This document shows, piece after piece, positions 53,033-60,803 of a stretch of 63,789 nt of DNA (position 1 is its first letter; each line of letters starts with the position of its first letter). Under the pieces are notes generated by a model. It saw nothing but the letters and a program-made list of their open reading frames with translations, ran no database searches and was not told where the DNA came from. Origin of the DNA: Candidatus Oscillochloris fontis (lineage in GTDB: Bacteria > Chloroflexota > Chloroflexia > Chloroflexales > Chloroflexaceae); NCBI RefSeq assembly GCF_004138135.1, contig NZ_RYFD01000026.1:1-63789 (forward strand). The letters are read 5' to 3'. The translations under genes and the position numbers were made by a program.

Positions 53033-53126
53033 AGGGCGCGTCACGACGCGCCCCTACGCATGCCCGAAGGCAGCACCTGCTTCTCGCCGGTCACGATGCA
53101 CTACCGACGGGCGAGAAGCAGGTGCT
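53033..53126. repeat. Two palindromes: GC-rich inverted repeat and 17-bp stem hairpin
   Basis: agggcgcgtcacgacgcgccc at 53033-53053 is one of several GC-rich palindromes in the window. A separate 17-bp perfect stem (53072-53088, agcacctgcttctcgcc, with 53110-53126) follows. The region between the small membrane gene and accA has no coding potential. Confidence 0.8.
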
Positions 53127-53220
53127 ACTTTTGGGCGTAACCGAATGCCTATGCGTTGATGACGCAACGGTCAAGCTGATTCGGCCATTCTGAAACCGCG
53201 CCTCTACGTCAAAACTAACG

Positions 53221-54060
53221 CTATGCTTCGAGGTAGGTGCCGATGGTGCGGTATTTCTGGTAGCGCTGTTTGAGCAGTGTACCGATCTCGATCTGGGAGA
53301 TGATCTCTAGGTGAGATCGAATGCGCTCGCCAAGCATGCGGATCGCCTCTTGAGAGGCTTGGTGTGCGCCACCTTCTGGCTCCGCTACTACCTCGTCAAT
53401 GATGCGCAGATCGTAGAGATCCTGGGCGGTCAGTTTGAGTGCCCGCGCTGCATCGGCGGCCTTGGCTGAGTCGCGCCAGAGGATTGAGGCGGTTGCTTCG
53501 GGTGAGGCCACCGAGTAGATGGTGTTCTCCTGCATGATCAGGCGGTCGGCGACGCTCAGTGCGAGTGCGCCACCACTGCCACCTTCGCCAATCACCGCTG
53601 AGATGATCGGTACGCGCAGGTTGGTCATCACCAGGATGCTCTCGGCAATCGCGTTGGCTTGGCCGCGCTCCTCCGACTCCTTCTTGGGGTCGGCGGCGGG
53701 GGTGTCCACAAAGCAGATCACCGGGATGGCGAACTTCTCGGCCTGCCGCATGAGGCGTTGGGCCTTGCGGTAGCCCTCTGGGTGGGGCATGCCGAAGTTG
53801 CGCTTCACATTCTCGCGGGTGTCGCTGCCCTTCTGGTGGCCAATCACCATCACGGTGCGGGCAGCAAAGGTGGCGAGGCCACCCACAATCGCCGCGTCGT
53901 CGCCAAAGCGGCGATCACCGTGCAATTCGGTAAAATCCTCACATAGCGCACCGATATAATCGAGCGTGTGCGGGCGCTGGGGGTGGCGGGCAAGCTGCAC
54001 GCGATCCCAGGGCGTCAGTTCGTGGGGCTGGGTTTCAGCGTGTTTGGTCGTCTCGTCCAT
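53221..54060 (-). CDS. accA: Acetyl-CoA carboxylase carboxyltransferase, alpha subunit
   Basis: 279 aa, subunit of the enzyme making malonyl-CoA, first step of fatty-acid synthesis. Characteristic stretches are RPHTLDYIGALCEDFTELHGDRRFGDDAAIVGG, MVIGHQKGSDTRENVKRNFGMPHPEGYRKAQRLM and the glycine-rich GEGGSGGALALSVADRL. It is shorter at the N-terminus than the usual 315-320 aa form. It follows accD on the same strand but a repeat-filled 240-bp gap separates them. Confidence 0.95.
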   Translation of the reverse strand: MDETTKHAETQPHELTPWDRVQLARHPQRPHTLDYIGALCEDFTELHGDRRFGDDAAIVGGLATFAARTVMVIGHQKGSDTRENVKRNFGMPHPEGYRKAQRLMRQAEKFAIPVICFVDTPAADPKKESEERGQANAIAESILVMTNLRVPIISAVIGEGGSGGALALSVADRLIMQENTIYSVASPEATASILWRDSAKAADAARALKLTAQDLYDLRIIDEVVAEPEGGAHQASQEAIRMLGERIRSHLEIISQIEIGTLLKQRYQKYRTIGTYLEA

Positions 54061-54116
54061 ATACTTTCAACGTGATTTGGGGCGGGAACGCTCCGCCCAT
54101 TGATATGAAGTTACGC

Positions 54117-54298
54117 CTCCAGGCGGGGGTTCGGGGGAGGCTTCGCCGCATAGGTATTCGGTTAAGCATCCTCTTGCGCCCCGATTGTTGACCGCAGAGG
54201 ATGCAGAGGAGCGCAGAGGAAAAACTAGATGTCGTACCCACAGGGAGCGTGAAACCCATCCCTTTGCGTACCTCTGTGTCCTCTGCGATTGTTATGCC
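54117..54298. repeat. Composite repeats between accD and accA (families D-partial and B)
   Basis: 54117-54151 carries the G-rich head of family D. From about 54152 comes family B: ccgcataggtattcggtt, then gttgaccgcagaggatgcag and its inverted partner cctctgtgtcctctgcgatt. The same family B unit lies inside the membrane-protein gene at about 61990-62140. No gene is present. Confidence 0.8.
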
Positions 54299-54300
54299 TG

Positions 54301-55212
54301 TTATGTACGTCCGTTGACATAGATCTCGGATGATACCATGAATTGCGCTACTGGCTCACGCCGCCCGGCGTAGAGCCGTAAGAGACGCCCTAGGGTGGCG
54401 CGCAGTTGGTTGCGTTCGACCACCATATCCACCATGCCATGCTCAAGCATGAACTCGGCGGTCTGGAAGCCTGCTGGTAGCTTTTGGCGCATGATCTGTT
54501 CGATCAGCCGCTTGCCCGCAAAGCCGATGTTGGCTCCTGGTTCGGCGATGATCACATCGGCCACCGACGGGTAGGAGGCTGTCACCCCACCATAGCACGG
54601 GTCAACCAGCAGCGCAATATGTGGCTGGCCAACCTCGGCTAAGCGGGTGAGCGCCATGGTCACTTTGGCCATCTGCATCAGGGCGATGACGCCTTCTTGT
54701 TGGCGTGCGCCGCCTGAGGTGTTGATGGTGAGGAAGGGGATGCCGAGGTCGGCGGCGCGCTCCGCCGCCCGCGACATCTTCTCGCCATAGACGCTGCCCA
54801 TGGAGGCACCCATGAAGGCAAAGTCGCCTACCGCCAACGCCAAGCGCTGGCCGCCAATCATCCCCATGCCAGAGATGACCGCATCGGGCATGCCGGTACG
54901 CTGCTGGGATTTGACCAACTTGTCGGCGTAGCTCTCATCGAGCGACACAAAGCCAAGCGGATCGGTGGGCCGCAGATGGGCGTCCGTCTCGCTGAAGGAG
55001 TCGGCATCCAGTAGGTCGAGCCACTCCTGCGCACTCATGCGCATGTGATGGCCACACTTGGGACACACCTTGAGGTTGTCGTTCAGTTCCTTTTTGTAGA
55101 CGAGATCGCGGCATGCTGCGCACTTCACCCACATATCGTCGGGAACCGGGCTACCCTCAGGTTGCTCGCCCGTGGTGAAGCTGGTCTTTCGTCGCCGGAA
55201 AAACTCTTTCAC
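54301..55212 (-). CDS. accD: Acetyl-CoA carboxylase carboxyltransferase, beta subunit
   Basis: 303 aa, partner of accA in malonyl-CoA formation. An N-terminal zinc ribbon has the four Cys in VKCAACRD and VCPKCGHH (about residues 31-54), followed by the crotonase-type carboxyltransferase core (GMGMIGGQRLALAVGDFAFMGASMGSVYGEK, INTSGGARQQEGVIALMQM, GFAGKRLIEQI). Full length. The accD-accA order with both on the minus strand suggests one transcript despite the repeat insertion between them. Confidence 0.96.
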   Translation of the reverse strand: MKEFFRRRKTSFTTGEQPEGSPVPDDMWVKCAACRDLVYKKELNDNLKVCPKCGHHMRMSAQEWLDLLDADSFSETDAHLRPTDPLGFVSLDESYADKLVKSQQRTGMPDAVISGMGMIGGQRLALAVGDFAFMGASMGSVYGEKMSRAAERAADLGIPFLTINTSGGARQQEGVIALMQMAKVTMALTRLAEVGQPHIALLVDPCYGGVTASYPSVADVIIAEPGANIGFAGKRLIEQIMRQKLPAGFQTAEFMLEHGMVDMVVERNQLRATLGRLLRLYAGRREPVAQFMVSSEIYVNGRT

Positions 55213-55300
55213 CGTGCCTCGCTTTTTCGATAGACCGCTAGCACGCTAGGGCTATACGGTATCATTGTTGTTTTTATCACGAAGTAGGGGTATCGCCACA

Positions 55301-56770
55301 TTATAGCACTTCTGGCGCTGCGGCTGCGCAATCCACCTGGGCATGCTCGGCCACCCCATCCAGCAGATAGGCGATCACATCAGCGACGCGATACTGGCTA
55401 CGTCCATTAAGGAAGGCCGCAATCTGGCGCAGGTCATCGCCACTAGTGATCAGGGGCGGTTCCACTAGCCCGTTGGCTTGCAGTTGCGCCAGCCCGACAT
55501 TGGCCATGAGGGCGTTGCACAGGCACTTGCGGCCTGCGGTCTCTTCTACTTTACCGCCCTTAGATACATACCCATCCACAGGTGCAGCCGGGCAGCGGAA
55601 GCGAACCTGACCATCCGCATAGTAGGCACTGCGCAGATAGCCTAGGTCGCAGATGCGGGCGCGTTGCTCCCAATCGGCGGGGTTGGCGTCCCAATCCACC
55701 ACCTTAAAAGGGAACCCGGTGGGCGAGGCACGCGGATCGGTCTTGACATCCACCGCATCGCGTATGGCGGCGGCCAGGATGGAGGACTTGAAATCGGGCG
55801 CATGACCGGCCTCATCGCAGAAGGCGAAGAGCGTACCGACCTGAATCCCCGCCGCACCGGCTTCGAGCGCTTGGCGCAGTCCTTCGGGGCTACCCATACC
55901 GCCCGCCAACCAGAACGGCAAGCCCAACTCGGCAATCTTGGCCAGATCAACCGCATCACGCGGGCCATAGATCGGCTCACCACGCGCATTGAGTTGGGTC
56001 GCGCCACGCGGTGGGGCGTTGTGGCCACCAGCGGTCGGCCCTTCAATAATGAAGCCATCAATCCGCCCGCTCGACTTCCGCGCCATCATCGTGGCCAGCG
56101 AGTTACTCGCAATGATCGGCAGGAACAAGGGGCGGCCTAGTGGCGCGGGAAGATTGGCCCAGTGCTGGGTTGGATCAAAAGCGATCTGGCAGATCTCAGG
56201 GTTAGGCGCACCCTCGACATCAAAGGCGGCCACTGCCGGGCGATGTTCAGCCAAGGCGTCCAGTGCTGCCGGGAACTCACGCGGGATGCCCGCACCCATC
56301 AGTACCGCATCCACACCGGCCAGCATTGCGCCATAGAGCGTGGCCAAGTTGGGAAGCTGGATCTTGGTCAGCAGGTTCATTCCCACCAACCCACGATGGC
56401 CCTCACGCGCCAAATAGACCTCAACAAAACCGGCCAGCATCAACAACTGCTCACGTTCCAGCCCCAATTGGGCGTGGTAGAGCGGCAGAAGTGTATAGGG
56501 TGTGCCAGCAGCGCGGCCTGCGGGCTTGTAGTAGCGATCAAGAATCCGCTCAGCCACTTCAGGCAGCGGGAAACGCGCCATCGCCCGCCGCATATGCCCA
56601 TCGGGGTCACCATCCTGAAGGCGACGCACCAGAATCGTATCGAGTGCCGTCCCCGACACCACACCGAGTTGGCCCTGCTGCGCGACGGCATTCGCCAAAC
56701 GCCAATCGGAGACACCGGCCCCCATGCCGCCCTGGATAATCATGGGAAGAATGACAGACTGCACAGGCAT
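55301..56770 (-). CDS. Nitronate monooxygenase-like FMN protein
   Basis: 489 aa. It begins LPMIIQGGMGAGVSDWRLANAVAQQGQLGVVSG, the FMN/TIM-barrel start of 2-nitropropane dioxygenase-like enzymes. GLPFWLAGGMGSPEGLRQALEAGAAGIQVGTLFAF is the phosphate-binding region. It is longer than classic nitronate monooxygenases (about 330-370 aa) owing to a Cys-containing C-terminal extension (RCPAAPVDGYVSKGGKVEETAGRKCLCNALM). Similar long forms exist, and PfaD-like enoyl reductases share the fold; given the neighbouring accA/accD, a role near fatty-acid metabolism is possible but unproven. Confidence 0.85.
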   Translation of the reverse strand: MPVQSVILPMIIQGGMGAGVSDWRLANAVAQQGQLGVVSGTALDTILVRRLQDGDPDGHMRRAMARFPLPEVAERILDRYYKPAGRAAGTPYTLLPLYHAQLGLEREQLLMLAGFVEVYLAREGHRGLVGMNLLTKIQLPNLATLYGAMLAGVDAVLMGAGIPREFPAALDALAEHRPAVAAFDVEGAPNPEICQIAFDPTQHWANLPAPLGRPLFLPIIASNSLATMMARKSSGRIDGFIIEGPTAGGHNAPPRGATQLNARGEPIYGPRDAVDLAKIAELGLPFWLAGGMGSPEGLRQALEAGAAGIQVGTLFAFCDEAGHAPDFKSSILAAAIRDAVDVKTDPRASPTGFPFKVVDWDANPADWEQRARICDLGYLRSAYYADGQVRFRCPAAPVDGYVSKGGKVEETAGRKCLCNALMANVGLAQLQANGLVEPPLITSGDDLRQIAAFLNGRSQYRVADVIAYLLDGVAEHAQVDCAAAAPEVL

Positions 56771-57041
56771 GCTGCTACTTTCTAGGTAGGAGTATGGGAG
56801 AGAGACGTGTTGAAAACCAAGGGAAACGGATCACACGCCAGGTAGTGCGGGTGTCAGCATGGGACACCGCAGCAGGGAGCGGGGCAAACTGCCGGGGAGG
56901 TATGCGCAACAACGAACAGCTCCTCAAGCGTACAGACGTGGTATCGCGTGTATAGCCTACCGATTCTGCGCATTGCTCGCAAGTGTCGCAAGACACATTA
57001 GAGGGGGATGTCGCGAGTCACAGATAATTCCGGAAGCGCAG
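56771..57041. other. Intergenic region, no gene seen
   Basis: Upstream of the nitronate monooxygenase-like gene. I find no convincing small frame, RNA fold or known repeat in this stretch; it must contain that gene's promoter. Confidence 0.5.
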
Positions 57042-57184
57042 TAGGGGCGAAGCATCGCCCGCCATGAATCCTCTACCTGGGTGGGTTGCCCGCAGGCGAT
57101 GCTTCGCCCCGGCGGGTTCCATCGCCCGCCATGAATCCTCTACCTGGGTGGGTTGCCCGCAGGCGATGCTTCGCCCCGGCGGGC
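57042..57184. repeat. Family F repeat with tandem duplication
   Basis: gtaggggcgaagcatcgccc starts a family F element whose interior and right half are present twice. A unit of about 67 bp (tcgcccgccatgaatcctct onward, through gcttcgccccggcggg) is repeated directly at 57053-57119 and from 57120. The second copy is essentially identical, so the duplication is recent. Confidence 0.85.
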
Positions 57185-57275
57185 GCGTCGCGGGATGGCG
57201 GTGGCTGACCCATGGGCCATTGGGTACTCAGGGTGGCGAGGCTCTTTACCCCACGGATGAACAATTACCGCTACA

Positions 57276-57671
57276 CGTAACTGTTCACAGTTCTCCTAGC
57301 CTCGTAACTGTTCACACTTCTCCTAGCCTTCAGGTTTTGACGCAAAGACGCCAAGGCGCAAAGCCTGCAACAACCCTTTGCGTCTTCGCGCCTTTGCGTC
57401 AATCAGAAGCTTCCTTTACCCCAAGTGTGAATAGTTACCTAGCCTTCAGGTTTTGACGCAAAGACGCCAAGGCGCAAAGCCTGCAACAACCCTTTGCGTC
57501 TTCGCGCCTTTGCGTCAATCAGAAGCTTCCTTTACCCCAAGTGTGAATAGTTACCTAGCCTCCAGGTTTTGACGCAAAGACGCAGAGGCGCAAAGCCTGC
57601 AACAAAACCTTCGCGCCTTCGCGCCTTTGCGTCAATACGAGATTTCTTTTACCCCAAGTGTGAACAGTTAC
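57276..57671. mobile_element. Tandem array of MITE family A (partial end plus three copies)
   Basis: A partial left end (57276-57301) is followed by a complete copy (57304-57438), a second unit (57439-57554) identical to the last 116 bp of the first, and a diverged third unit (57555-57671) ending aagtgtgaacagttac. Units two and three lack their own left inverted repeat, so the array arose by tandem duplication after insertion. It ends 15 bp before the promoter of a structured RNA. Confidence 0.9.
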
Positions 57672-57685
57672 CGCCACATTCCAAC

Positions 57686-57714
57686 TTGCCAAGCATGGCA
57701 GTGGGTGGTATCAT
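57686..57714 (+). promoter_or_regulatory. Sigma-70 promoter of structured RNA/holA leader
   Basis: TTGCCA (57686-57691), exactly 17 bp, then TATCAT (57709-57714). A transcript would begin at about 57721, precisely where the closing stem of the candidate RNA starts. Confidence 0.72.
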
Positions 57715-57721
57715 CCGCTCT

Positions 57722-57887
57722 GCCCTGTCTGTCCGTGCGGCGGGTGCGTGTTTTGAGCCAACACGGTTTCGATGGGAGCTTTGCTCTTATGAGTTGAGCC
57801 AATGCGGCGGGCCGCAGAAGCTCACAGGCAGGCACCCCCCTGCACCAGCAGGTTCGAAACTGGCTCGTCCACGACAGATCAGGGCAC
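57722..57887 (+). ncRNA. Candidate structured RNA (6S-like or holA leader)
   Basis: Between the promoter and holA lies a ~166-nt sequence whose ends pair: gccctgtctgtccgtg at the 5' side with cacgacagatcagggc at the 3' side (small bulges). Inner helices gagcca/tggctc (57755, 57861), gtttcga/tcgaaac (57766, 57854) and gagctt/aagctc follow. The length and closing-stem-plus-asymmetric-bubble layout recall 6S RNA. SRP, tmRNA and RNase P signatures are absent. It could equally be a structured 5' leader, because holA starts 6 nt after it with no clear Shine-Dalgarno sequence. Confidence 0.5.
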
Positions 57888-57892
57888 CTCAC

Positions 57893-58840
57893 ATGATCTA
57901 CCTCCTCCATGGCCCCGATGAATATCAGCGTAGCCAGGCGTTGCTACGCATGCGCGCTGCAATTCCGGCAGATGTGGCCGATCTCAATATTACCTACCTT
58001 GATGGGCGTAAACTAAAGCTGGATACGCTGGCGGCGGCCTGCGAAGCCTTCCCATTTCTGGCCGATATGCGGCTGGTGATTGTGAGTGATGCGCTCAAAC
58101 AGACGAAGGCCGGCAAGGAGCGCGAGGATCTGCGTGCCTACTTGGATCGCGTACCCGCAACCTCCGATCTGGTCTTTGTGGAGAATGATGAGGTAGACCG
58201 GCGCAGTATTCTCTTCACTTACATCAAGAAGGTGGGCAGTGTCCTTGAGTTTACCCCCCTGCAAGGGAGCGACTTGAACCGCTGGGTACACGAGCAGGCT
58301 AAGGTGTTCGACGTGACGCTTGAGCCTGCGGCGGCGCAGCGCTTGATCGAGTTTGTGGGCGGGGAGAGCCGGGCGATTATTAATGAGTTGGGCAAACTGG
58401 CCAGTTATGTGGGGCGCGGCGGGCGGATTAGGCCAGCCGAGATCGATCTGTTGGTGGCTGATGGCCAGGAGCAGAATCTCTTCAGCTTTATTGACGACCT
58501 GAGCGCTCGCCGCTTGGGGGCGGCGCTGCGTGGGGCGCGTATGCTGCTCGAAGATGGCCAAGCTCCGACCTACATTCTGTTTATGTTGGCGCGCCAGATC
58601 CGTATTCTGCTGGGGGTGCGCGAGTTGGTCGCCCGCCGTATGCGTGCTGATGAGATCGCCGCTGAGTTGGGGCAACGCCCGTTTGTGGTTAAGAAGGCAA
58701 TCGAGCAGGTGCGCAGTTTTGAGGCCGCGACGTTGGATCGTCTGCATGATCGGCTCTTGGAATTGGATCTGGCCACTAAGACCGGGCGTATTCAGGCGGA
58801 TGTGGCGCTGGAGCTTTTTGTGAGTGAAGCGTGTCGGTGA
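57893..58840 (+). CDS. holA: DNA polymerase III delta subunit
   Basis: 315 aa. Delta opens the sliding clamp within the clamp-loader complex. It starts MIYLLHGPDEYQRSQALLRMR, followed by FPFLADMRLVIVSDALKQTKAGKEREDLRAYL, TSDLVFVENDEVDRR, RAIINELGKLASYVG and a C-terminal helical collar domain (SFIDDLSARRLGAALRGARMLLEDGQ, ILFMLARQIRILLGVREL). The length fits the family. An in-frame extension to 57569 runs through a repeat array and is rejected. A strong terminator follows. Confidence 0.92.
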   Translation: MIYLLHGPDEYQRSQALLRMRAAIPADVADLNITYLDGRKLKLDTLAAACEAFPFLADMRLVIVSDALKQTKAGKEREDLRAYLDRVPATSDLVFVENDEVDRRSILFTYIKKVGSVLEFTPLQGSDLNRWVHEQAKVFDVTLEPAAAQRLIEFVGGESRAIINELGKLASYVGRGGRIRPAEIDLLVADGQEQNLFSFIDDLSARRLGAALRGARMLLEDGQAPTYILFMLARQIRILLGVRELVARRMRADEIAAELGQRPFVVKKAIEQVRSFEAATLDRLHDRLLELDLATKTGRIQADVALELFVSEACR

Positions 58841-58940
58841 CGTTCAAAGCAATGGGCTTTGATGTGCTGCTCCCAGATTTTTCAACGCTACCTTGTCAAG
58901 CACCTGAGTGCGTCACATCCTTCACCTAAAGGGTCGCTAC

Positions 58941-58983
58941 ACCACCGCTGCTCTGCTATAACCAGAGCAGCGGTGGTTTTCTT
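58941..58983 (+). terminator. Rho-independent terminator after holA
   Basis: accaccgctgctctg (58941-58955) pairs perfectly with cagagcagcggtggt (58963-58977) around a 7-nt loop, followed by ttttctt. A 15-bp stem with a T-run is the clearest intrinsic terminator in the window. Confidence 0.9.
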
Positions 58984-59004
58984 GTAGCCTTTGGGGGTGG
59001 TGCG

Positions 59005-60606
59005 ATGTTGACGCTTCGACGCCCGTTGCTTATGCTCACGCTGGCCCTCGGATTGGGCTTGGTGGCGGATATGTTTTTCTATGCGCGGCGCTTGGATGGT
59101 GTGGCGACCCCGATCTTCGCCATGCTGGTGCTGCTCGCCCTTGCGGGGATGAGTTGGCTTGAACAACGCCCCGCTGGCCCCAATCGCTGGCTGATCCTGC
59201 TGGTGTTCAATTTCTCCCTCTGGCCTATGCTGCGTACCGAGCCGCTGTTGGTCTTTCTCGATCTGCTCGCCTTAGCCGGGGTCTGGGTGGTGCTGGCGGC
59301 GAGTTTTCGGAGTGATGCGCTCTATCTCTTGCCGTTGCAGCGGGTGGTACAGCGGGTGGTGGCGACGCTCTTTGATCTGATTTTGGCTCCGCTCTCGCTT
59401 GTGGCGCACCATGTGGCCCAGATCTCCTGGCCGGGCCTGCGTTTGCAGCGCATCTTCGCGCTGCTGCGCGGCTTGTTGTTTGCGCTGCCGGTGTTGCTTG
59501 TCTTTGCGGCGCTGTTGAGTTCTGCCGATCAGATCTTTGCGACCTATCTCACCCAGATCCTGACTCTCCAATTGCCCTTTCCGCCGGAGGTGTTCTTCAA
59601 GCATACCTTCTTGCTGCTCTTGGTTGCCTGTCTGGTGGCTGGTCTCATCATTACCGCGCTTGCTGATGGTATGCTGGCAACGCCAACCCTCCCGGCTGAG
59701 GGCGATACCGAGCGCCTTGATCGCGCTGGCCTGATGCAGTTGCGCTTTTTGGGCAGTACCGAGGCACTGACGATGCTCTTTCTGGTCAATCTGCTCTTTG
59801 CGGTCTTTATGCTGGTGCAGGCGGCCTATCTGTTTGGGGGCCTGGATACGCTGGCGCAGAGTGGCCTGACCTATGCTGAATATGCGCGGCGCGGTTTCTT
59901 TGAGTTGTTGCTGGTTGCCTTCCTGACCTTGGGTATGCTCTGTCTCTTGGCTGTCATTACCCGTGATGAGTCGCCTTTACGCCGCACGCTCTTCCGCTTG
60001 GCGAATGTGCTGCTGGTGCTGCTGGTGTTGGGCATTCTGGCTTCGGCCTTCCAGCGTATGTGGCTCTATGAGTTGGCGTATGGGTTTACCCGCCTGCGTC
60101 TCTACACCCACAGCTTCATGATCTTGTTGGCGGTGATCTTTCTGCTCTTTAGTGTTGCGCTGGTGCTGATCCGCCCGCGTATCTTTGTCCTCGGTACGGT
60201 TGCGGTGATGCTGCTCTACCTGACGATGCTCAATGTGGTTAGCCCCGATGCCATGATTGTGCGCGAGAATGTCGCCCGCTACCGTTCCTCGCCGTATATG
60301 CAGACGACGTGTGGGTATTGTTCGCCCTTGCCGATGGAGACGACGTGTGGGGGGTGTTCGTTGGCTCCGCACCCTTCGCCGATGTTGGATCTGGACTACT
60401 TGCTCTCGCTCTCGCCCGATGCGATACCGGCATTGGTGCAGGCGTCGTCAACCTTTCCTGCCTATGAACAGGAGCAGTTGGCCCAAGAACTGGCGGAGTA
60501 TGAGCAGCGTTTGGAGGTGGAGTATCGTGTGGCGGGTTGGCAGGGCTGGAATATTGGTCGTCTGCGGGCGTTGATGGCGCTTCAGGCGCTCGATCTTGCG
60601 CCCTAG
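59005..60606 (+). CDS. DUF4173-like polytopic membrane protein
   Basis: 533 aa with about eleven to twelve membrane segments and the pattern of DUF4153/DUF4173 proteins (LLVNLLFAVFMLVQAAYLFGG, LTYAEYARRGFFELLLVAFLTLGMLC, YELAYGFTRLRLYTHSFMILLAV). Function unknown; relatives occur near transport and regulatory genes. The late loop holds an imperfect repeat, MQTTCGYCSPLP then METTCGGCSLAP (about residues 432-455), with four Cys not expected in this family, encoded by a short duplicated DNA segment. The gene sits after the holA terminator. Confidence 0.8.
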   Translation: MLTLRRPLLMLTLALGLGLVADMFFYARRLDGVATPIFAMLVLLALAGMSWLEQRPAGPNRWLILLVFNFSLWPMLRTEPLLVFLDLLALAGVWVVLAASFRSDALYLLPLQRVVQRVVATLFDLILAPLSLVAHHVAQISWPGLRLQRIFALLRGLLFALPVLLVFAALLSSADQIFATYLTQILTLQLPFPPEVFFKHTFLLLLVACLVAGLIITALADGMLATPTLPAEGDTERLDRAGLMQLRFLGSTEALTMLFLVNLLFAVFMLVQAAYLFGGLDTLAQSGLTYAEYARRGFFELLLVAFLTLGMLCLLAVITRDESPLRRTLFRLANVLLVLLVLGILASAFQRMWLYELAYGFTRLRLYTHSFMILLAVIFLLFSVALVLIRPRIFVLGTVAVMLLYLTMLNVVSPDAMIVRENVARYRSSPYMQTTCGYCSPLPMETTCGGCSLAPHPSPMLDLDYLLSLSPDAIPALVQASSTFPAYEQEQLAQELAEYEQRLEVEYRVAGWQGWNIGRLRALMALQALDLAP

Positions 60607-60648
60607 GTGGGTGTAGCGCATAATAGCCGCGCTGCTCTTCTGCCAATG

Positions 60649-60784
60649 GTAATTGTTCTCAGTTTCTCTAGCATCTCGATTTGACGCCAAGACGCCAAGG
60701 CGCAAAGCCTTCAATAAAACCTTTGCGTCTTTGCATCTTTGCGTCAACATGAGCTTTCTGCTTACCCCAAGTGTGAACAGTTAC
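60649..60784. mobile_element. MITE family A, copy 10
   Basis: Left end gtaattgttctcagtttct is degraded; right end aagtgtgaacagttac is intact, with the core palindrome between. Flanks tgccaatg and taccatca match only weakly. It lies 20 bp before the start codon of the 934-aa gene. Confidence 0.82.
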
Positions 60785-60803
60785 TACCATCATAGGATCG
60801 CCT

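Noticed and set aside
57722-57887. SRP RNA, tmRNA or a tRNA at the holA leader
   Set aside because: The SRP GGAAGCAG core, tmRNA 3' end and a proper T-stem/acceptor are absent despite a TTCGAAA-like loop.
57569-57892. Extended start of holA through the MITE array
   Set aside because: The residues derive from a repeat, promoter and structured RNA; the conserved start is MIYLLHGPDE at 57893.
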